Shown one piece after another: positions 27,148 to 36,109 of a stretch of DNA of 64,000 nt (positions are counted from its first letter, which is position 1; the number at the start of each line of letters is the position of its first letter). The position numbers and the translations under genes are program-made. The notes below the pieces were generated by a model that saw only the letters and a list, made by a program, of their open reading frames with translations, was not told the origin of the DNA and did not search any database. The stretch is taken from assembly GCF_003610375.1 (NCBI RefSeq), contig NZ_RAPZ01000015.1:157071-221070 (forward strand). The letters are read 5' to 3'. The DNA is from Sphingomonas sp. PP-CC-1A-547. Lineage in GTDB: Bacteria > Pseudomonadota > Alphaproteobacteria > Sphingomonadales > Sphingomonadaceae.

Positions 27148-27582
27148 GTGATTATCGGGCTCGGGTCCGACTTGTGTAACATCGAGCGCATTGCCGCCTC
27201 GGTAGAGCGGTTCGGGGAGCGGTTCGAGCAGCGGGTGTTCACCGATGTCGAGCGAGCGAAGGCGGCGCGGCGGCCTTTTACGAAAGCCGGAACCCTGGCG
27301 AAGCGGTTCGCCGCCAAGGAGGCGTTTTCGAAGGCGGTCGGCACGGGGTTTCGTGCAGGCGTGTTCATGCGGGACATCGGCGTGGTCAACGCCCGGAGCG
27401 GGGCGCCGACGCTGGCGCTGACCGGGGGCGCCAAAGCGAGGCTTGACGCGTTGACCCCCGAAGGCCACGCCGCGCGCGTACATTTGACGATGACCGATGA
27501 TCATCCGTGGGCGCAGGCCTTCGTGATCATCGAAGCTATACCTCTGATATCCCCGGACATGCGCCAGGATACGAACCAATGA
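27148..27582 (+). CDS. acpS: holo-[acyl-carrier-protein] synthase
   Basis: 144 residues from GTG 27148 ([15 protein letters not shown]), which is where the family starts. Translation further upstream would only decode a repeat. It transfers 4'-phosphopantetheine from CoA to a serine of ACP for fatty-acid synthesis. Motifs seen are [12 protein letters not shown] (Mg2+ Asp), [18 protein letters not shown] and the C-terminal [16 protein letters not shown]. The TGA overlaps the lepB ATG. Confidence 0.95.
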   Translation: MIIGLGSDLCNIERIAASVERFGERFEQRVFTDVERAKAARRPFTKAGTLAKRFAAKEAFSKAVGTGFRAGVFMRDIGVVNARSGAPTLALTGGAKARLDALTPEGHAARVHLTMTDDHPWAQAFVIIEAIPLISPDMRQDTNQ

Positions 27583-28571
27583 AGGACGCGGCGTTGGACG
27601 GCAACGAGTTCCCCGAAAAGCCCCTCGCGCAGACCCCCCTAGCGCAGGCCGCGGCCGATACCGCGCCACCGGCCGGCCCCACACAGGAAACGACACGCCG
27701 CCGCGGCACCGACTGGTGGGGCGAAGTGAAGGGCATCTTCTGGCTGATCCTGGTCGTGCTCGGCTTCCACAGCTTCATCGCCAAGCCCTTCTATATCCCC
27801 AGTGAATCGATGCTCCCGGGCTTGCGCATCGGCGACCGGCTGGTGGTGACCAAGTTCGCGTACGGTTGGTCGTTCGTGTCGCCGACGATCCCCAACCCGG
27901 TCGCGATCTTCAAGGGGCTAGTGCTGCGCCAGCAGGAGGACAGCTGGAGCGTATCGCTGCCGTTCACCCACGGCCGCCTGTTCGGCTCGCTGCCGACGCG
28001 CGGCGACGTGGTGATCGTGACGCCGCCGGGGACGCATAACGACTATATCAAGCGCGTCATCGGTCTGCCCGGGGACAAGCTCGCCGTGCGCGGCGGGGTC
28101 GTGTTCCTCAACGGCGTGGCGGTGAGGCGTGGTCCGCTCCACGACACGCTGATCCCGGTCGATACCAATAGCCCGTGCAACGAGATCGACTATCCCGGCG
28201 CGCGTGAGACGCTGCCCGACGGTCGCGAGATGTGCCGCCTGCCGACCTATACCGAGACGCTGCCCAACGGTCGCCGCTACGAGACGATCGATCTGGAATC
28301 GGACAGCCAGGGCGACAATTTCGCGGAGATCACGATTCCCGCGAACCACGTCTTCCTGATGGGCGACAACCGCGATCGCTCGGCCGACAGCCGGTTCGCG
28401 CTGAGCCAGCTCGGTCTCGGCGGACCGGTGCCGTACGAGAATCTCGGCGGCCGTGCGGAGTTCATCACCTTCAGCCTCGACGGCGATGCGACGTTCAATC
28501 CGCTGAGTTGGTGGAGTTCGCTGCGCCCGGATCGCGCGGGCACCTCGTTGCATCCCGCCAAGGTGAACTGA
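27579..28571 (+). CDS. lepB: signal peptidase I
   Basis: 330 residues from ATG 27579. The membrane serine protease that cleaves signal peptides of exported proteins. One N-terminal helix ([19 protein letters not shown]), the catalytic Ser77 in [10 protein letters not shown], the general base Lys158 in [11 protein letters not shown], and the box E motif [15 protein letters not shown] are all present. An insertion around 180-235 contains two cysteines (SPCNEID, MCRLPTY). It is coupled to acpS (ATGA) and followed at 1 base by an AI-2E family gene. Confidence 0.97.
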   Translation: MKDAALDGNEFPEKPLAQTPLAQAAADTAPPAGPTQETTRRRGTDWWGEVKGIFWLILVVLGFHSFIAKPFYIPSESMLPGLRIGDRLVVTKFAYGWSFVSPTIPNPVAIFKGLVLRQQEDSWSVSLPFTHGRLFGSLPTRGDVVIVTPPGTHNDYIKRVIGLPGDKLAVRGGVVFLNGVAVRRGPLHDTLIPVDTNSPCNEIDYPGARETLPDGREMCRLPTYTETLPNGRRYETIDLESDSQGDNFAEITIPANHVFLMGDNRDRSADSRFALSQLGLGGPVPYENLGGRAEFITFSLDGDATFNPLSWWSSLRPDRAGTSLHPAKVN

Positions 28572-28572
28572 G

Positions 28573-29649
28573 ATGGCCGAGACCAAAACCGTCGACGAGC
28601 TCAGCCCGGTCGAGATGCGCGATCCGTTCCTGCGCAAGGAACTGAAGCGCGCGGCGATCTGGCTCGGGCTCGCCTGCGTGATCGCGCTGCTGATCGTGCT
28701 GGTTCAGCCGTTGCTAATCATCTTTGCGGGCGTGGTGTTCGCGGCACTGCTCGATGGCGGTGTGCGGTTGCTCGGGCGGGTGCTGCCGATCGGGCGTGGC
28801 TGGCGGTTGCTGATCGTCGTGCTGCTGACCTTCGCGTTCCTGGTGGGCACGTTCATTTTGACCGGCGTTCAGGTCACCGAGCAGGTGACGCAGTTGCGGT
28901 CGACCCTGGAATCGCAGGCCAATCGCTTCACCGGCTATCTGACCTCGCAGGGGCTGATGCCGGGTGCGTCGGACGTCAACGGGATCGTCAAGCAGGCGCT
29001 CGGCTCGGTCGGGCGCGTGACGTCGTGGGTGGGCAGCGCGATCGGCGCGATCACCAGCATGTTCATGATCCTGATCCTCGGATTGTTCATCGCGATGGAC
29101 CCGGGGACGTACTCGCGCGGGCTCCAGTGGATAGTGCCACTCGATCTCCGCCCCGAGTTCGCCAGGACTTTGGTCAAGATGGGCGCGACGTTGCGGCGGC
29201 TGCTCGCCGGACGGTTGCTCGGGATGGCGGTCGAGGGTGTCGCGAGCGGCATCGCCTTGGCGGTCGGCGGCGTGCCGATGGCGATGCTGCTCGGCATCAT
29301 CGCGGGGATCTTGGCGTTCATTCCGAACGTCGGCGCGATCGTGACCGGCGTGCTGATGGTCGCGGTCGGGTTCAGCGCGGGCGTCGATACGGGGTATTGG
29401 GCGATCGGCACGTATCTCGTGGTGCAGACGATCGACGGGTATGTGATTGTGCCGATGGTGGCGAAGCGGACTGTGGATCTGCCGCCGGCGTTGACGTTAG
29501 GCGCACAGATCCTGGCGAGCGCGCTGTTCGGGATTTTGGGGCTGGCGCTGGCCGATCCGATGACCGCGATGTTGAAGACCGCGCTGGAGCGACGGTCCGA
29601 GCGGGAAGAGGAAAAGGCGGAGGCGTGTGAGGGTGTGGCTACGGCCTGA
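28573..29649 (+). CDS. AI-2E family transporter
   Basis: 358 residues, polytopic with about seven to eight membrane helices. It belongs to the PF01594 family that includes TqsA/YdiK. Seen are the first helix pair (LACVIALLIVLVQPLLIIFAGVVFAALLDGG), a soluble helical stretch (VTEQVTQLRSTLESQA), and the conserved C-terminal helices (MAMLLGIIAGILAFIPNVGAIV, DLPPALTLGAQILASALFGILGL). The substrate is not known; most members do not carry AI-2. It is the last gene of acpS-lepB-this operon. Confidence 0.92.
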   Translation: MAETKTVDELSPVEMRDPFLRKELKRAAIWLGLACVIALLIVLVQPLLIIFAGVVFAALLDGGVRLLGRVLPIGRGWRLLIVVLLTFAFLVGTFILTGVQVTEQVTQLRSTLESQANRFTGYLTSQGLMPGASDVNGIVKQALGSVGRVTSWVGSAIGAITSMFMILILGLFIAMDPGTYSRGLQWIVPLDLRPEFARTLVKMGATLRRLLAGRLLGMAVEGVASGIALAVGGVPMAMLLGIIAGILAFIPNVGAIVTGVLMVAVGFSAGVDTGYWAIGTYLVVQTIDGYVIVPMVAKRTVDLPPALTLGAQILASALFGILGLALADPMTAMLKTALERRSEREEEKAEACEGVATA

Positions 29650-29693
29650 TCTGATTTGGCGCCGCCTCTCACGTAATGCGGGTTCAAGCTCAC

Positions 29694-29780
29694 CACCCGT
29701 CATCCCCGCGGACGCGGGGACCCATATCCTCCGAGGTTTGCCAGTATGGGTCCCCGCGTCCGCGGGGATGACGGAAGGTG
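29694..29780. repeat. near-perfect inverted repeat between convergent genes
   Basis: CACCCGTCATCCCCGCGGAC... continuing through GCGGGGACCCATA faces TATGGGTCCCCGCG... through GGGGATGACGGAAGGTG, about 30 bases apart. Each arm is itself palindromic (CCCCGCG-GAC-GCGGGG). It lies between the AI-2E gene and the convergent glycosyltransferase and could terminate both. Confidence 0.88.
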
Positions 29781-29825
29781 GGGGCGGAAACCGACAATGG
29801 GTCGGGGACAAGAAAGGCTAGGACG

Positions 29826-30890
29826 CTAGCACCTTACCAATCGGTCGAAGATCGCGAGGTAGCGGTCAGCCGAATCCGCACCGGGTTGCGGGACCGGCTC
29901 CGGCCGTTGCCCAGATGGCGTGAGCCATGCGTCCAACGCTGCAACCAGTGCCGCCGCATCGTCCCGCGCGACGATCGTCCCGCGCTCGGGACGATCGATG
30001 ATCTCTGCGACCGCCGTGCTCGAATCCGTGGAGATCACCGGCGTGCCGACCGACAGCGCCTCGCGCAACACGCCGGGTACGCCTTCATAGTCCGAGGTCA
30101 GCACGACCACTTCCGTGCGGGCCATGATCGGCAGCGGGTCGCTGCTGTGGCCCAGCAGACGGACGCGGTCTCCCAAACCCAGCGCGCGGATCTGCGTTTC
30201 GATCGCGCCGCGCTCGTCGCCTTCGCCGAGGATGATCAGCGGGATGCTCTGGTCCGCGAGGCGCGGCAGCGCAGCGATCAGGCGGTCCCAGCGTTTCTGC
30301 GGTTCGAGCCGGCCGACGCCGAGAAGGAAGCGCGCCGGCAGATCGGGCAGCGTGCCGGGGATGGGCACCGCCGGCGGGTTCGGGATGACGCTCGTCCGCC
30401 CAGTCATTCGGGTCGCCAACGCCGCCTCGTCCGCGGTCGCCAGCGTCATCGCGACGAGGTGATCGAGGAACCCGCCATGGCGCGCTAGCCAGATCTGGTG
30501 CGCGGCGTGCATCAGGCGGCCGTGATCGGCGCGTGCGGGGGCGTTGGACATCTTGGCGACGATCGGCGGGCACGTCCTGCCGAGTCGCAGCCGGGTCCAT
30601 GCCGCGATGCCGGAGTAGAAGTTGCCAGGGCAGAATATGATGTCCGGCGCGAGACGTCGCACGACATTCGGGAGCGCGAGCAACCGCGACGGCGTGACGA
30701 TCTCCAGACCTTCCGGGAGTTCCGCCGCCAGCGGCCCGGAAATATCCTCGATCGCCAGCGTCACGCGCCGGCCCGCCGCGAGCCAGCCGCGTGCGAGGCG
30801 CAGTTGCGCGCGCTCGACCCCCCCGCCGCGCAGATCCTCGGCATAGGTCAGGATGTGCTGGGCGATCGGTGGCTTGCTCACGAGTGACAT
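29826..30890 (-). CDS. glycosyltransferase family 4 (GT-B fold)
   Basis: 354 residues from ATG 30890. The frame is open upstream, but that part has atypical composition. A GT-B retaining glycosyltransferase: the N-terminal acceptor half starts HILTYAEDLRGGGVERAQLRLARGW, and the C-terminal donor half has FLLGVGRLEPQKRWDRLIAA, LIILGEGDERGAIE, VRLLGHSSDPLP and the E-x7-E type motif YEGVPGVLREALSVGTPVISTDSS. It probably builds a surface polysaccharide or glycolipid. It is divergent from the operon at 31064, which encodes a second GT4 enzyme. Confidence 0.92.
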   Translation of the reverse strand: MSLVSKPPIAQHILTYAEDLRGGGVERAQLRLARGWLAAGRRVTLAIEDISGPLAAELPEGLEIVTPSRLLALPNVVRRLAPDIIFCPGNFYSGIAAWTRLRLGRTCPPIVAKMSNAPARADHGRLMHAAHQIWLARHGGFLDHLVAMTLATADEAALATRMTGRTSVIPNPPAVPIPGTLPDLPARFLLGVGRLEPQKRWDRLIAALPRLADQSIPLIILGEGDERGAIETQIRALGLGDRVRLLGHSSDPLPIMARTEVVVLTSDYEGVPGVLREALSVGTPVISTDSSTAVAEIIDRPERGTIVARDDAAALVAALDAWLTPSGQRPEPVPQPGADSADRYLAIFDRLVRC

Positions 30891-31063
30891 ATGGGGGTCA
30901 TCATACTGCGCGATGGATAAAGCGGAGATCGCGACCGAATGAAACCGACTTTGCGTGCATGCGCGGCGGCGGGCGGCTATCAGGCCGCGCGGCGGAAGGC
31001 GGGCAAGGGGCGGCGGGCAAGGGCGGCGGAACGACTTGAGGACAATGGTTTGAGGACCGGCGA

Positions 31064-31996
31064 GTGAACTTCCGTACGAAAACTGCCGATCGCGACGGCT
31101 ATGCGGATATCGCGCGCGCCGGGCTCGAGCCGCTGAAGGCGCTCGGCAGCCGCTGGCCCGCAATCATCGGTGCGGTGCTGACGCTGGCGATGATCGTTGG
31201 ATTAGGGCGCGAACTGCTCGGGCATGGCCTTGCCGGACTGTCGCGCTCGGTGCCGCAGGATCCGCGCTTCTACCTGTGCTTCGGCCTGCTCTACATGTCG
31301 CCGCCGACCGGGGATTACGTCATCTTCCGGCGGCTCTGGGGCATTCCGCTCGGCGGCCTGGTCGCGCTGATCAAGAAGCGGATCGCGAACGAAGTCGTGT
31401 TCGGCTATTCAGGCGATGCATATTTCTATGCCTGGGCGCGGGCCAAGGCGCGGATGGTGGCGTCGCCGTTCGGTGCGGTGAAGGACGTGTCGATCCTGTC
31501 GGCGATCGCGGGCAATGCGGTCACACTGCTGCTGGTGGCGATCGCGTTGCCGCTCGGCCGGCACCTGCTGACGCACGACCAGTTCCACACCGTGTTGGCG
31601 TCGGCCGGCGTGACGCTGGCGATCTCGCTGCCGTTCCTGATCTTCTCGCGCCGCGTGTTCTCGCTGCCGCGCGTGAAACTGTGGTGGGTGTTCGGGATCC
31701 ACTGCATCCGGTTGCTGTGCGGATCGGTGCTGATCGCGTTCGCGTGGCATTTCGCGCTGCCGGGCGTGCCGGTGGGGATGTGGCTTTTCCTCGCAGCCGG
31801 ACGCCTGCTGGTGTCGCGCCTGCCGCTGGTGCCGAACAAGGACCTGCTGTTCGCCAACGCCGCCATCCTGTTGATCGGGCAGGATCAGGCCTTGTCCGAG
31901 CTGATCGCGTTCACCGCCGCGCTGACTCTGCTGGTGCATGTCGCGCTGATAATCCTGTTCGGCATCCATGCCGGCCTCACCCGGTTGCGCGCATGA
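31064..31996 (+). CDS. polytopic membrane protein of unknown function in a glycosyltransferase operon
   Basis: 310 residues from GTG 31064, with GAGGA upstream. About seven membrane helices (for example IIGAVLTLAMIVGLGRELLG, AIAGNAVTLLLVAIALPLG, AGVTLAISLPFLIFSRRVF). The loop GYSGDAYFYAWARAKAR and the sequence LPLVPNKDLLFANAAILLIG are the most distinctive parts. The topology recalls the LPG-synthase/UPF0104 membrane domain, but I cannot confirm that. It overlaps the following DUF2141 gene by 4 bases (ATGA) and a GT4 gene follows, which suggests a role in lipid-linked sugar export or lipid modification. Confidence 0.8.
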   Translation: MNFRTKTADRDGYADIARAGLEPLKALGSRWPAIIGAVLTLAMIVGLGRELLGHGLAGLSRSVPQDPRFYLCFGLLYMSPPTGDYVIFRRLWGIPLGGLVALIKKRIANEVVFGYSGDAYFYAWARAKARMVASPFGAVKDVSILSAIAGNAVTLLLVAIALPLGRHLLTHDQFHTVLASAGVTLAISLPFLIFSRRVFSLPRVKLWWVFGIHCIRLLCGSVLIAFAWHFALPGVPVGMWLFLAAGRLLVSRLPLVPNKDLLFANAAILLIGQDQALSELIAFTAALTLLVHVALIILFGIHAGLTRLRA

Positions 31997-32508
31997 TCCG
32001 CGCCTGTGTCGCGCTGGTCGCGATCGCTGCGCTTACGGGACCGGTTGGGGCACAGGTGCTCGGTAGCGATGCGGCGGCGTGCCGGCCGGGTGAGGGGCCG
32101 GCGATCGCGGTGGAGGTCACCGGGCTGAAGGATCGCACGGGCGAGTTGAAGCTCGAACTCTATCCTGATGACGAAGCGGGCTTTCTCAAGGACGACCACG
32201 TTCTGATCGCGGCGGGAAAGACGTTTCGGCGGGTGGTGGTGCCGACGCCGCCGAGCGGGGCGCCGATGCTGTGCATCCGGGTGCCGCGGCCGGGCCGCTA
32301 TGCGCTGTTGCTGACGCATAATCGCGACGGGAAGAACAAGTTCAGCTTCTGGACCGATGGCGCCGGGTTCGCGAGCAACGCGAAGCTCGGGCGGTCGCGG
32401 CCGAAGGTCGAGCAGGCGCTGGTCGAGGTCGGCGCGAGCGTGACGACGGTGCGGATCACCGTGCAGTATCTGCGCGGGCTCGGCGGGTTTGGGCCCGTCA
32501 CGCCGTGA
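31993..32508 (+). CDS. DUF2141 family secreted protein
   Basis: 171 residues with a cleavable signal peptide (MIRACVALVAIAALTGPVGAQ). The mature protein is a beta-sandwich-like DUF2141 domain: IAVEVTGLKDRTGELKLELYPDD, FRRVVVPTPP, YALLLTHNRDGKNKFSFWTDGAGFASNAK. DUF2141 proteins are periplasmic or outer-membrane associated with unknown biochemistry. The gene is translationally coupled to the upstream membrane protein and starts an 11-base gap before the GT4 gene. Confidence 0.9.
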   Translation: MIRACVALVAIAALTGPVGAQVLGSDAAACRPGEGPAIAVEVTGLKDRTGELKLELYPDDEAGFLKDDHVLIAAGKTFRRVVVPTPPSGAPMLCIRVPRPGRYALLLTHNRDGKNKFSFWTDGAGFASNAKLGRSRPKVEQALVEVGASVTTVRITVQYLRGLGGFGPVTP

Positions 32509-32518
32509 GAGTGGTCGC

Positions 32519-33703
32519 ATGAGAATCGTCGACGTCAACGAGTTCTACTCGCCGACCGGCGGCGGCGTGCGGACCTATGTCGACCGCAAAATGGGGATCA
32601 TGGCGGACATGGGTCATGAACTCATCGTCGTCGCGCCGGGTAAGGAAGACCGCGTCGAGGAGCGGCCGGGCGGCGGGCGGATCATCTACCTCAACTCGCC
32701 GGGGATGCCGTTCGATCGCAACTATGGGCTGTTCTGGGACGAGGGCGCGATCCACCGCGTGCTCGACGAACTGGATCCGGACGTGGTCGAATGCTGTTCG
32801 CCGTGGCGTCCAGCGTGGTTCGTCGGCGACTGGCAGGGGCGGGCGGTGAAGTCGTTCTTCATGCACAACGACAATATCGCGGCCTATGCGCAACGTTGGT
32901 TTGCCGGTGTCGCGAGCCATTACCAGATCGAGCGCGGGTTCGCCTGGTACAGCCGGTACATGCGACGCTTCCTCGAGAAATACGATGTCGTCGTCACCAA
33001 CGGCCCGGCGCTGGAGAAGCGGTTGCGCGCGCGAGGGATCCGGATCGACGCGGCAATGCCGCTGGGAATCGAGCGCGGGCATTTCTCGCCGGACCTGCGC
33101 GATGCGCGGCTGCGCGCGGCGTTGCTGCGGCAGTGCGGGCTGCCCGAGGACGGGATGCTGTTACTCGGGCTCGGGCGGCATCATGGCGAGAAGCGCTGGC
33201 CTTTGGTGGTCGATGCGGTGGCGCGGGCGGGGGCAACTCTGCCGGTCGGGCTGGTCCTGATCGGTGCGGGTGCGCAGACCAAGGCGATCCAGCGGCGGAT
33301 CGGCGGCTCGCCGCACATCCGGATGTTCGCCCCCGTGTATGACCGCGAGCGGCTCGCGCGGATCATGGCGAGTTGCGATGCGCTGATCCACGGGTCGGAG
33401 GCGGAGCCGTTCGGGCTGGTCGCGTCGGAGGCGATGGCGTCGGGCCTGCCGTTGATCGTGCCGGATACGGGCGGGTGCGCGGAGGTTGCGGACCGCCATG
33501 CGAGCGAGCTTTACGCGGCGCGCGACGCGGAGAGTGCGGCGGCGGCGATCGGGCGGTTGTTCGCGCGCGATCCGGCGATGTTGCGGCGGGCGGCGGCGGT
33601 GGCGGCGCGGCATGTCCGCAGCGACCGCGAGCATGCGGTCGAGCTTATGGACTATTATGCGGGGCTGATCGCGGCGAAGCATGGCGTGCGACGTACAGCG
33701 TGA
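32519..33703 (+). CDS. glycosyltransferase family 4, sugar/lipid glycosyltransferase
   Basis: 394 residues from ATG 32519. GT-B fold: the N-terminal VDVNEFYSPTGGGVRTYVDRK motif (Gly-rich donor/acceptor loop), then LLGLGRHHGEKRWPLVVDA, LVLIGAGAQTKAIQ, and GSEAEPFGLVASEAMASGLPLIVPDTGG with the E-x7-E retaining-enzyme motif. Likely acceptors are a membrane lipid or a polysaccharide precursor, because the operon also encodes a polytopic membrane protein and a secreted DUF2141 protein. Its 3' end overlaps the convergent gene at 33645 by 59 bases. Confidence 0.93.
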   Translation: MRIVDVNEFYSPTGGGVRTYVDRKMGIMADMGHELIVVAPGKEDRVEERPGGGRIIYLNSPGMPFDRNYGLFWDEGAIHRVLDELDPDVVECCSPWRPAWFVGDWQGRAVKSFFMHNDNIAAYAQRWFAGVASHYQIERGFAWYSRYMRRFLEKYDVVVTNGPALEKRLRARGIRIDAAMPLGIERGHFSPDLRDARLRAALLRQCGLPEDGMLLLGLGRHHGEKRWPLVVDAVARAGATLPVGLVLIGAGAQTKAIQRRIGGSPHIRMFAPVYDRERLARIMASCDALIHGSEAEPFGLVASEAMASGLPLIVPDTGGCAEVADRHASELYAARDAESAAAAIGRLFARDPAMLRRAAAVAARHVRSDREHAVELMDYYAGLIAAKHGVRRTA

Positions 33704-35078
33704 AGCGCGTGTCGGGGACGGGGACCGCTCGATAGCCTTCGCGAATCGCGTAGGTGGCGAGCGCTGCGTCGATCCGGTCGTCGCCACTGCTCCACGCGCC
33801 TTCGCCGCCGGTCAGGATCACGGGCGGTTGGCCGAGCAGGGCGATCCGTGCGTGCGAGACTAGGCGGAGTTGGCGTTCCTGATCCGCGTTCAGGAGCGCG
33901 GTGCTGCGGAAATAGAAGGGGCCGGTAGCGAAGCGTGGGTCGATCGCTCTGCCGGGGAGGAATTGCGGGGAGAGCGTCGCAACCGGGCCGGTGACGTGTT
34001 CGCGGTCCAGGATCTCGCGTACCACGGCGGCGTCTCGCATCGCATCGAGCATCGGGATGCGGCCGCTCGCGACGGCCTCGACGGTGGGGGCGAGTCCGGC
34101 GCAGGCGAAAGCGACGGCCGCAATCCGCATCGCCTTGCCGGGTGGATGCGCGTGCCAGACCAACGCGAGCCGCACGAACAGTGCAGGGAGCATCGGCAGC
34201 AGATATTGCCGCCACGTCGGTACCGGCGCGAGCGCGGCGATGAGCCCAGCGAGGATCAGCAGGTCGAGGATCCTGTGCCAGCGATCGCGTTTGCCTGCGG
34301 TGGCGACGATCGCGAGCAGGGCTGGGCCGAGTGCGAGGAACTTGAGGATGTCGATGATCTTGGCGGTGTTTGACAGCTTCCAAGGATGGGCCTGGTACCA
34401 TTCGGTGGGTGCTTGACCGGGGAAGCTGATGACGCCGAACAGGAAACCTTCGGGGGCCTGGATCAATAGGGCTGTGGTCAGGGCGACGAACGGGAGCGTG
34501 CCCAGCAGGGTCCACCACGGGCGGCGGTCGGCGCGGAACAGTGTCCAGATGCCGTAGGTCAGCGCGGGGAGTGCATAGGAGATTTTCGCGGTCGCGGCGG
34601 CGGCGAGCAGTGCGCCGATCAGGATCGCGTCGCGGCGGCTTGCCTGGTCCCGCGCGGTTCTGACGATCGCGGGGAGGGCTAGCGCGAGGCAGGCGGCGGG
34701 GAACGCGTCGTTGCGGGCCGTGCCGATGCTGAAGAGGAGGATGTCGGAGGTGGCGAACAGCGCGGCGGCGAAGGTGGCGGCGCGGGTGCTGGCACCACCG
34801 ATACGGGCGGCGTGGTGGACGGCGGCGATGGTGGCTGCGCCGAGGAGGGCGTTGGTTATGCGGAGGGCTGGCCAGGTCCAGGTGCCGGCTAGGGCTGCGA
34901 TCGGGGCGAAGAGATAGGGCTGGAGTGGGGTCTGGAGGTAGGCGAAGTCTTTGTACGGGAGCAGGCCTTGCGCAGTGAGGATGGCGGCGGCGACGTATTG
35001 GCTCTCGTCGTGGTCGACGGGGCGGAGGAGGGCGAGGGTCATGAGGATCATTGCCAGCGCCGCAAACGCCAAAAGCAT
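33645..35078 (-). CDS. polytopic membrane glycosyltransferase, ArnT/GT39-like
   Basis: 477 residues from ATG 35078 (MLLAFAALAMILMTLALLRP). About ten membrane helices. The first outer loop has the GT-C acidic motif PVDHDESQYVAAAILTAQG and YKDFAYLQTPLQPYLFAPIA, typical of PMT/ArnT-type enzymes that use polyprenyl-phosphate sugars. The C-terminal part is soluble. The start codon abuts a perfect 27-bp inverted repeat (35078-35132). An alternative ATG at 35156 would add 26 residues that simply translate that repeat. The last 59 bases overlap the convergent GT4 gene. Confidence 0.85.
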   Translation of the reverse strand: MLLAFAALAMILMTLALLRPVDHDESQYVAAAILTAQGLLPYKDFAYLQTPLQPYLFAPIAALAGTWTWPALRITNALLGAATIAAVHHAARIGGASTRAATFAAALFATSDILLFSIGTARNDAFPAACLALALPAIVRTARDQASRRDAILIGALLAAAATAKISYALPALTYGIWTLFRADRRPWWTLLGTLPFVALTTALLIQAPEGFLFGVISFPGQAPTEWYQAHPWKLSNTAKIIDILKFLALGPALLAIVATAGKRDRWHRILDLLILAGLIAALAPVPTWRQYLLPMLPALFVRLALVWHAHPPGKAMRIAAVAFACAGLAPTVEAVASGRIPMLDAMRDAAVVREILDREHVTGPVATLSPQFLPGRAIDPRFATGPFYFRSTALLNADQERQLRLVSHARIALLGQPPVILTGGEGAWSSGDDRIDAALATYAIREGYRAVPVPDTRFTLYVARHASPRSAPHNSP

Positions 35079-35132
35079 GTTCACCCGCGAAGGCGGGTGC
35101 CCAGTCTGGGCACCCGCCTTCGCGGGTGAACA
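35078..35132. repeat. perfect 27-bp inverted repeat with 1-base spacer at a start codon
   Basis: The left arm 35078-35104 (TGTTCACCCGCGAAGG and on) and the right arm 35106-35132 are exact reverse complements around T35105. In the minus-strand transcript it forms a stem whose last pair includes the A of the AUG at 35078. No Shine-Dalgarno is available outside the stem. Confidence 0.93.
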
Positions 35133-35180
35133 GGGTTGGGGAGCGGTATGCTCCATTACTCAGTCCTACCCCGCTCGCGA

Positions 35181-35283
35181 CCACCCCGGCGGAGGCCGGG
35201 GCCCAATTGGGGGACGGTTATGGTTGAGGATGGCGCCCCATCACGCCGGTCTTCCCAATTGGGCCCCGGCCTCCGCCGGGGGG
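35181..35283. repeat. composite palindromic repeat (GCCGGGGCCCAATTGG family), copy 2
   Basis: CCACCCCGGCGGAGGCCGGG with GCCCAATTGGGGGAC, a ~35-base core, then CCCAATTGGGCCCCGGCC and TCCGCCGGGG. It has the same architecture as 17945-18050, 39157-39259 and 43400-43506. It lies between ubiG and the membrane glycosyltransferase gene, both on the minus strand, 34 bases from the ubiG stop. Confidence 0.9.
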
Positions 35284-35316
35284 GAGGGGAAAACCGGGAC
35301 GGCGAGGGGGGCAAGG

Positions 35317-36057
35317 TCAGGCTTTTACCGCGGTCAGGAAGTAGTCGAGGTTCGTCGAACCGCCCAGTGCAAACCCAGTCGCGGGGGAAAAACTCAACCC
35401 CCGCGTGTCCGTCACGCGAAGCCCCGCGTCCTTCAGCAACGCGGTCAGTTCCTCGGGCGTGAGGAACTTGTTCCAGTCGTGCGTGCCCTTCGGAATGACG
35501 CCTGCACCCTCAGCCACGGTGATCATCGCCAGCCGCGACAGCGGCGTCCGGTTGGGTGTCGACAGGATCAGCAACCCGCCCTCCGCCAACGTCCGCGCCA
35601 ACCCGCGGACAAAGCCGGCAGGATCGCTGACATGCTCGATAACCTCCAGGCTGGTGACGAGGTCGAACTGCCCGACCAGCCCCTCGACTCCCCCCGCGCG
35701 GTAGTCGATCGCCAGACCGCTCTGCGCCGCATGGATCTCCGCAACCGCGATATTCTCGGGCGCCGCATCGATCCCCGTCACCGCCGCGCCAAGCCGCGCA
35801 AGCGGTTCGCACAGCAATCCCGCGCCGCAGCCGACGTCGAGCGCGGTCTTCCCCTCCAACGGCGTGAAGCTCGTCCCATCCCCAGACCAATGCACGTCGA
35901 CCTGCTCACGGATGTAGCGCAGGCGCGGCGGGTTGAGCTTGTGCAGCGGGGCGGACGAGCCCTTCGGATCCCACCAGTCCTTCGCCATCGTGCCGAAATG
36001 CGCGGCCTCGCGCGGATCGATTGTTGCGCCGTTTACGGTGTCACTTGCCAGTATCAT
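35317..36057 (-). CDS. ubiG: bifunctional 2-polyprenyl-6-hydroxyphenol methylase / 3-demethylubiquinol 3-O-methyltransferase
   Basis: 246 residues. SAM-dependent O-methyltransferase for two steps of ubiquinone synthesis. Seen are EAAHFGTMAKDWWDPKGSSAPLHKLNP at the N-terminus (UbiG signature), motif I ALDVGCGAGLLCEPLARLGA, VTGIDAAPENIAVA, and the EVIEHVSDPAGF and LILSTPNRTPLSRL motifs. Ubiquinone it helps make feeds the respiratory chain that ends in the aa3 oxidase encoded nearby. It is divergent from lysC with only 52 bases between the starts. Confidence 0.96.
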   Translation of the reverse strand: MILASDTVNGATIDPREAAHFGTMAKDWWDPKGSSAPLHKLNPPRLRYIREQVDVHWSGDGTSFTPLEGKTALDVGCGAGLLCEPLARLGAAVTGIDAAPENIAVAEIHAAQSGLAIDYRAGGVEGLVGQFDLVTSLEVIEHVSDPAGFVRGLARTLAEGGLLILSTPNRTPLSRLAMITVAEGAGVIPKGTHDWNKFLTPEELTALLKDAGLRVTDTRGLSFSPATGFALGGSTNLDYFLTAVKA

Positions 36058-36109
36058 GCGCGCTACCTATCAGGGCCGCCGCTTCGACCCAAAGGGATTT
36101 GCGCTGCCA

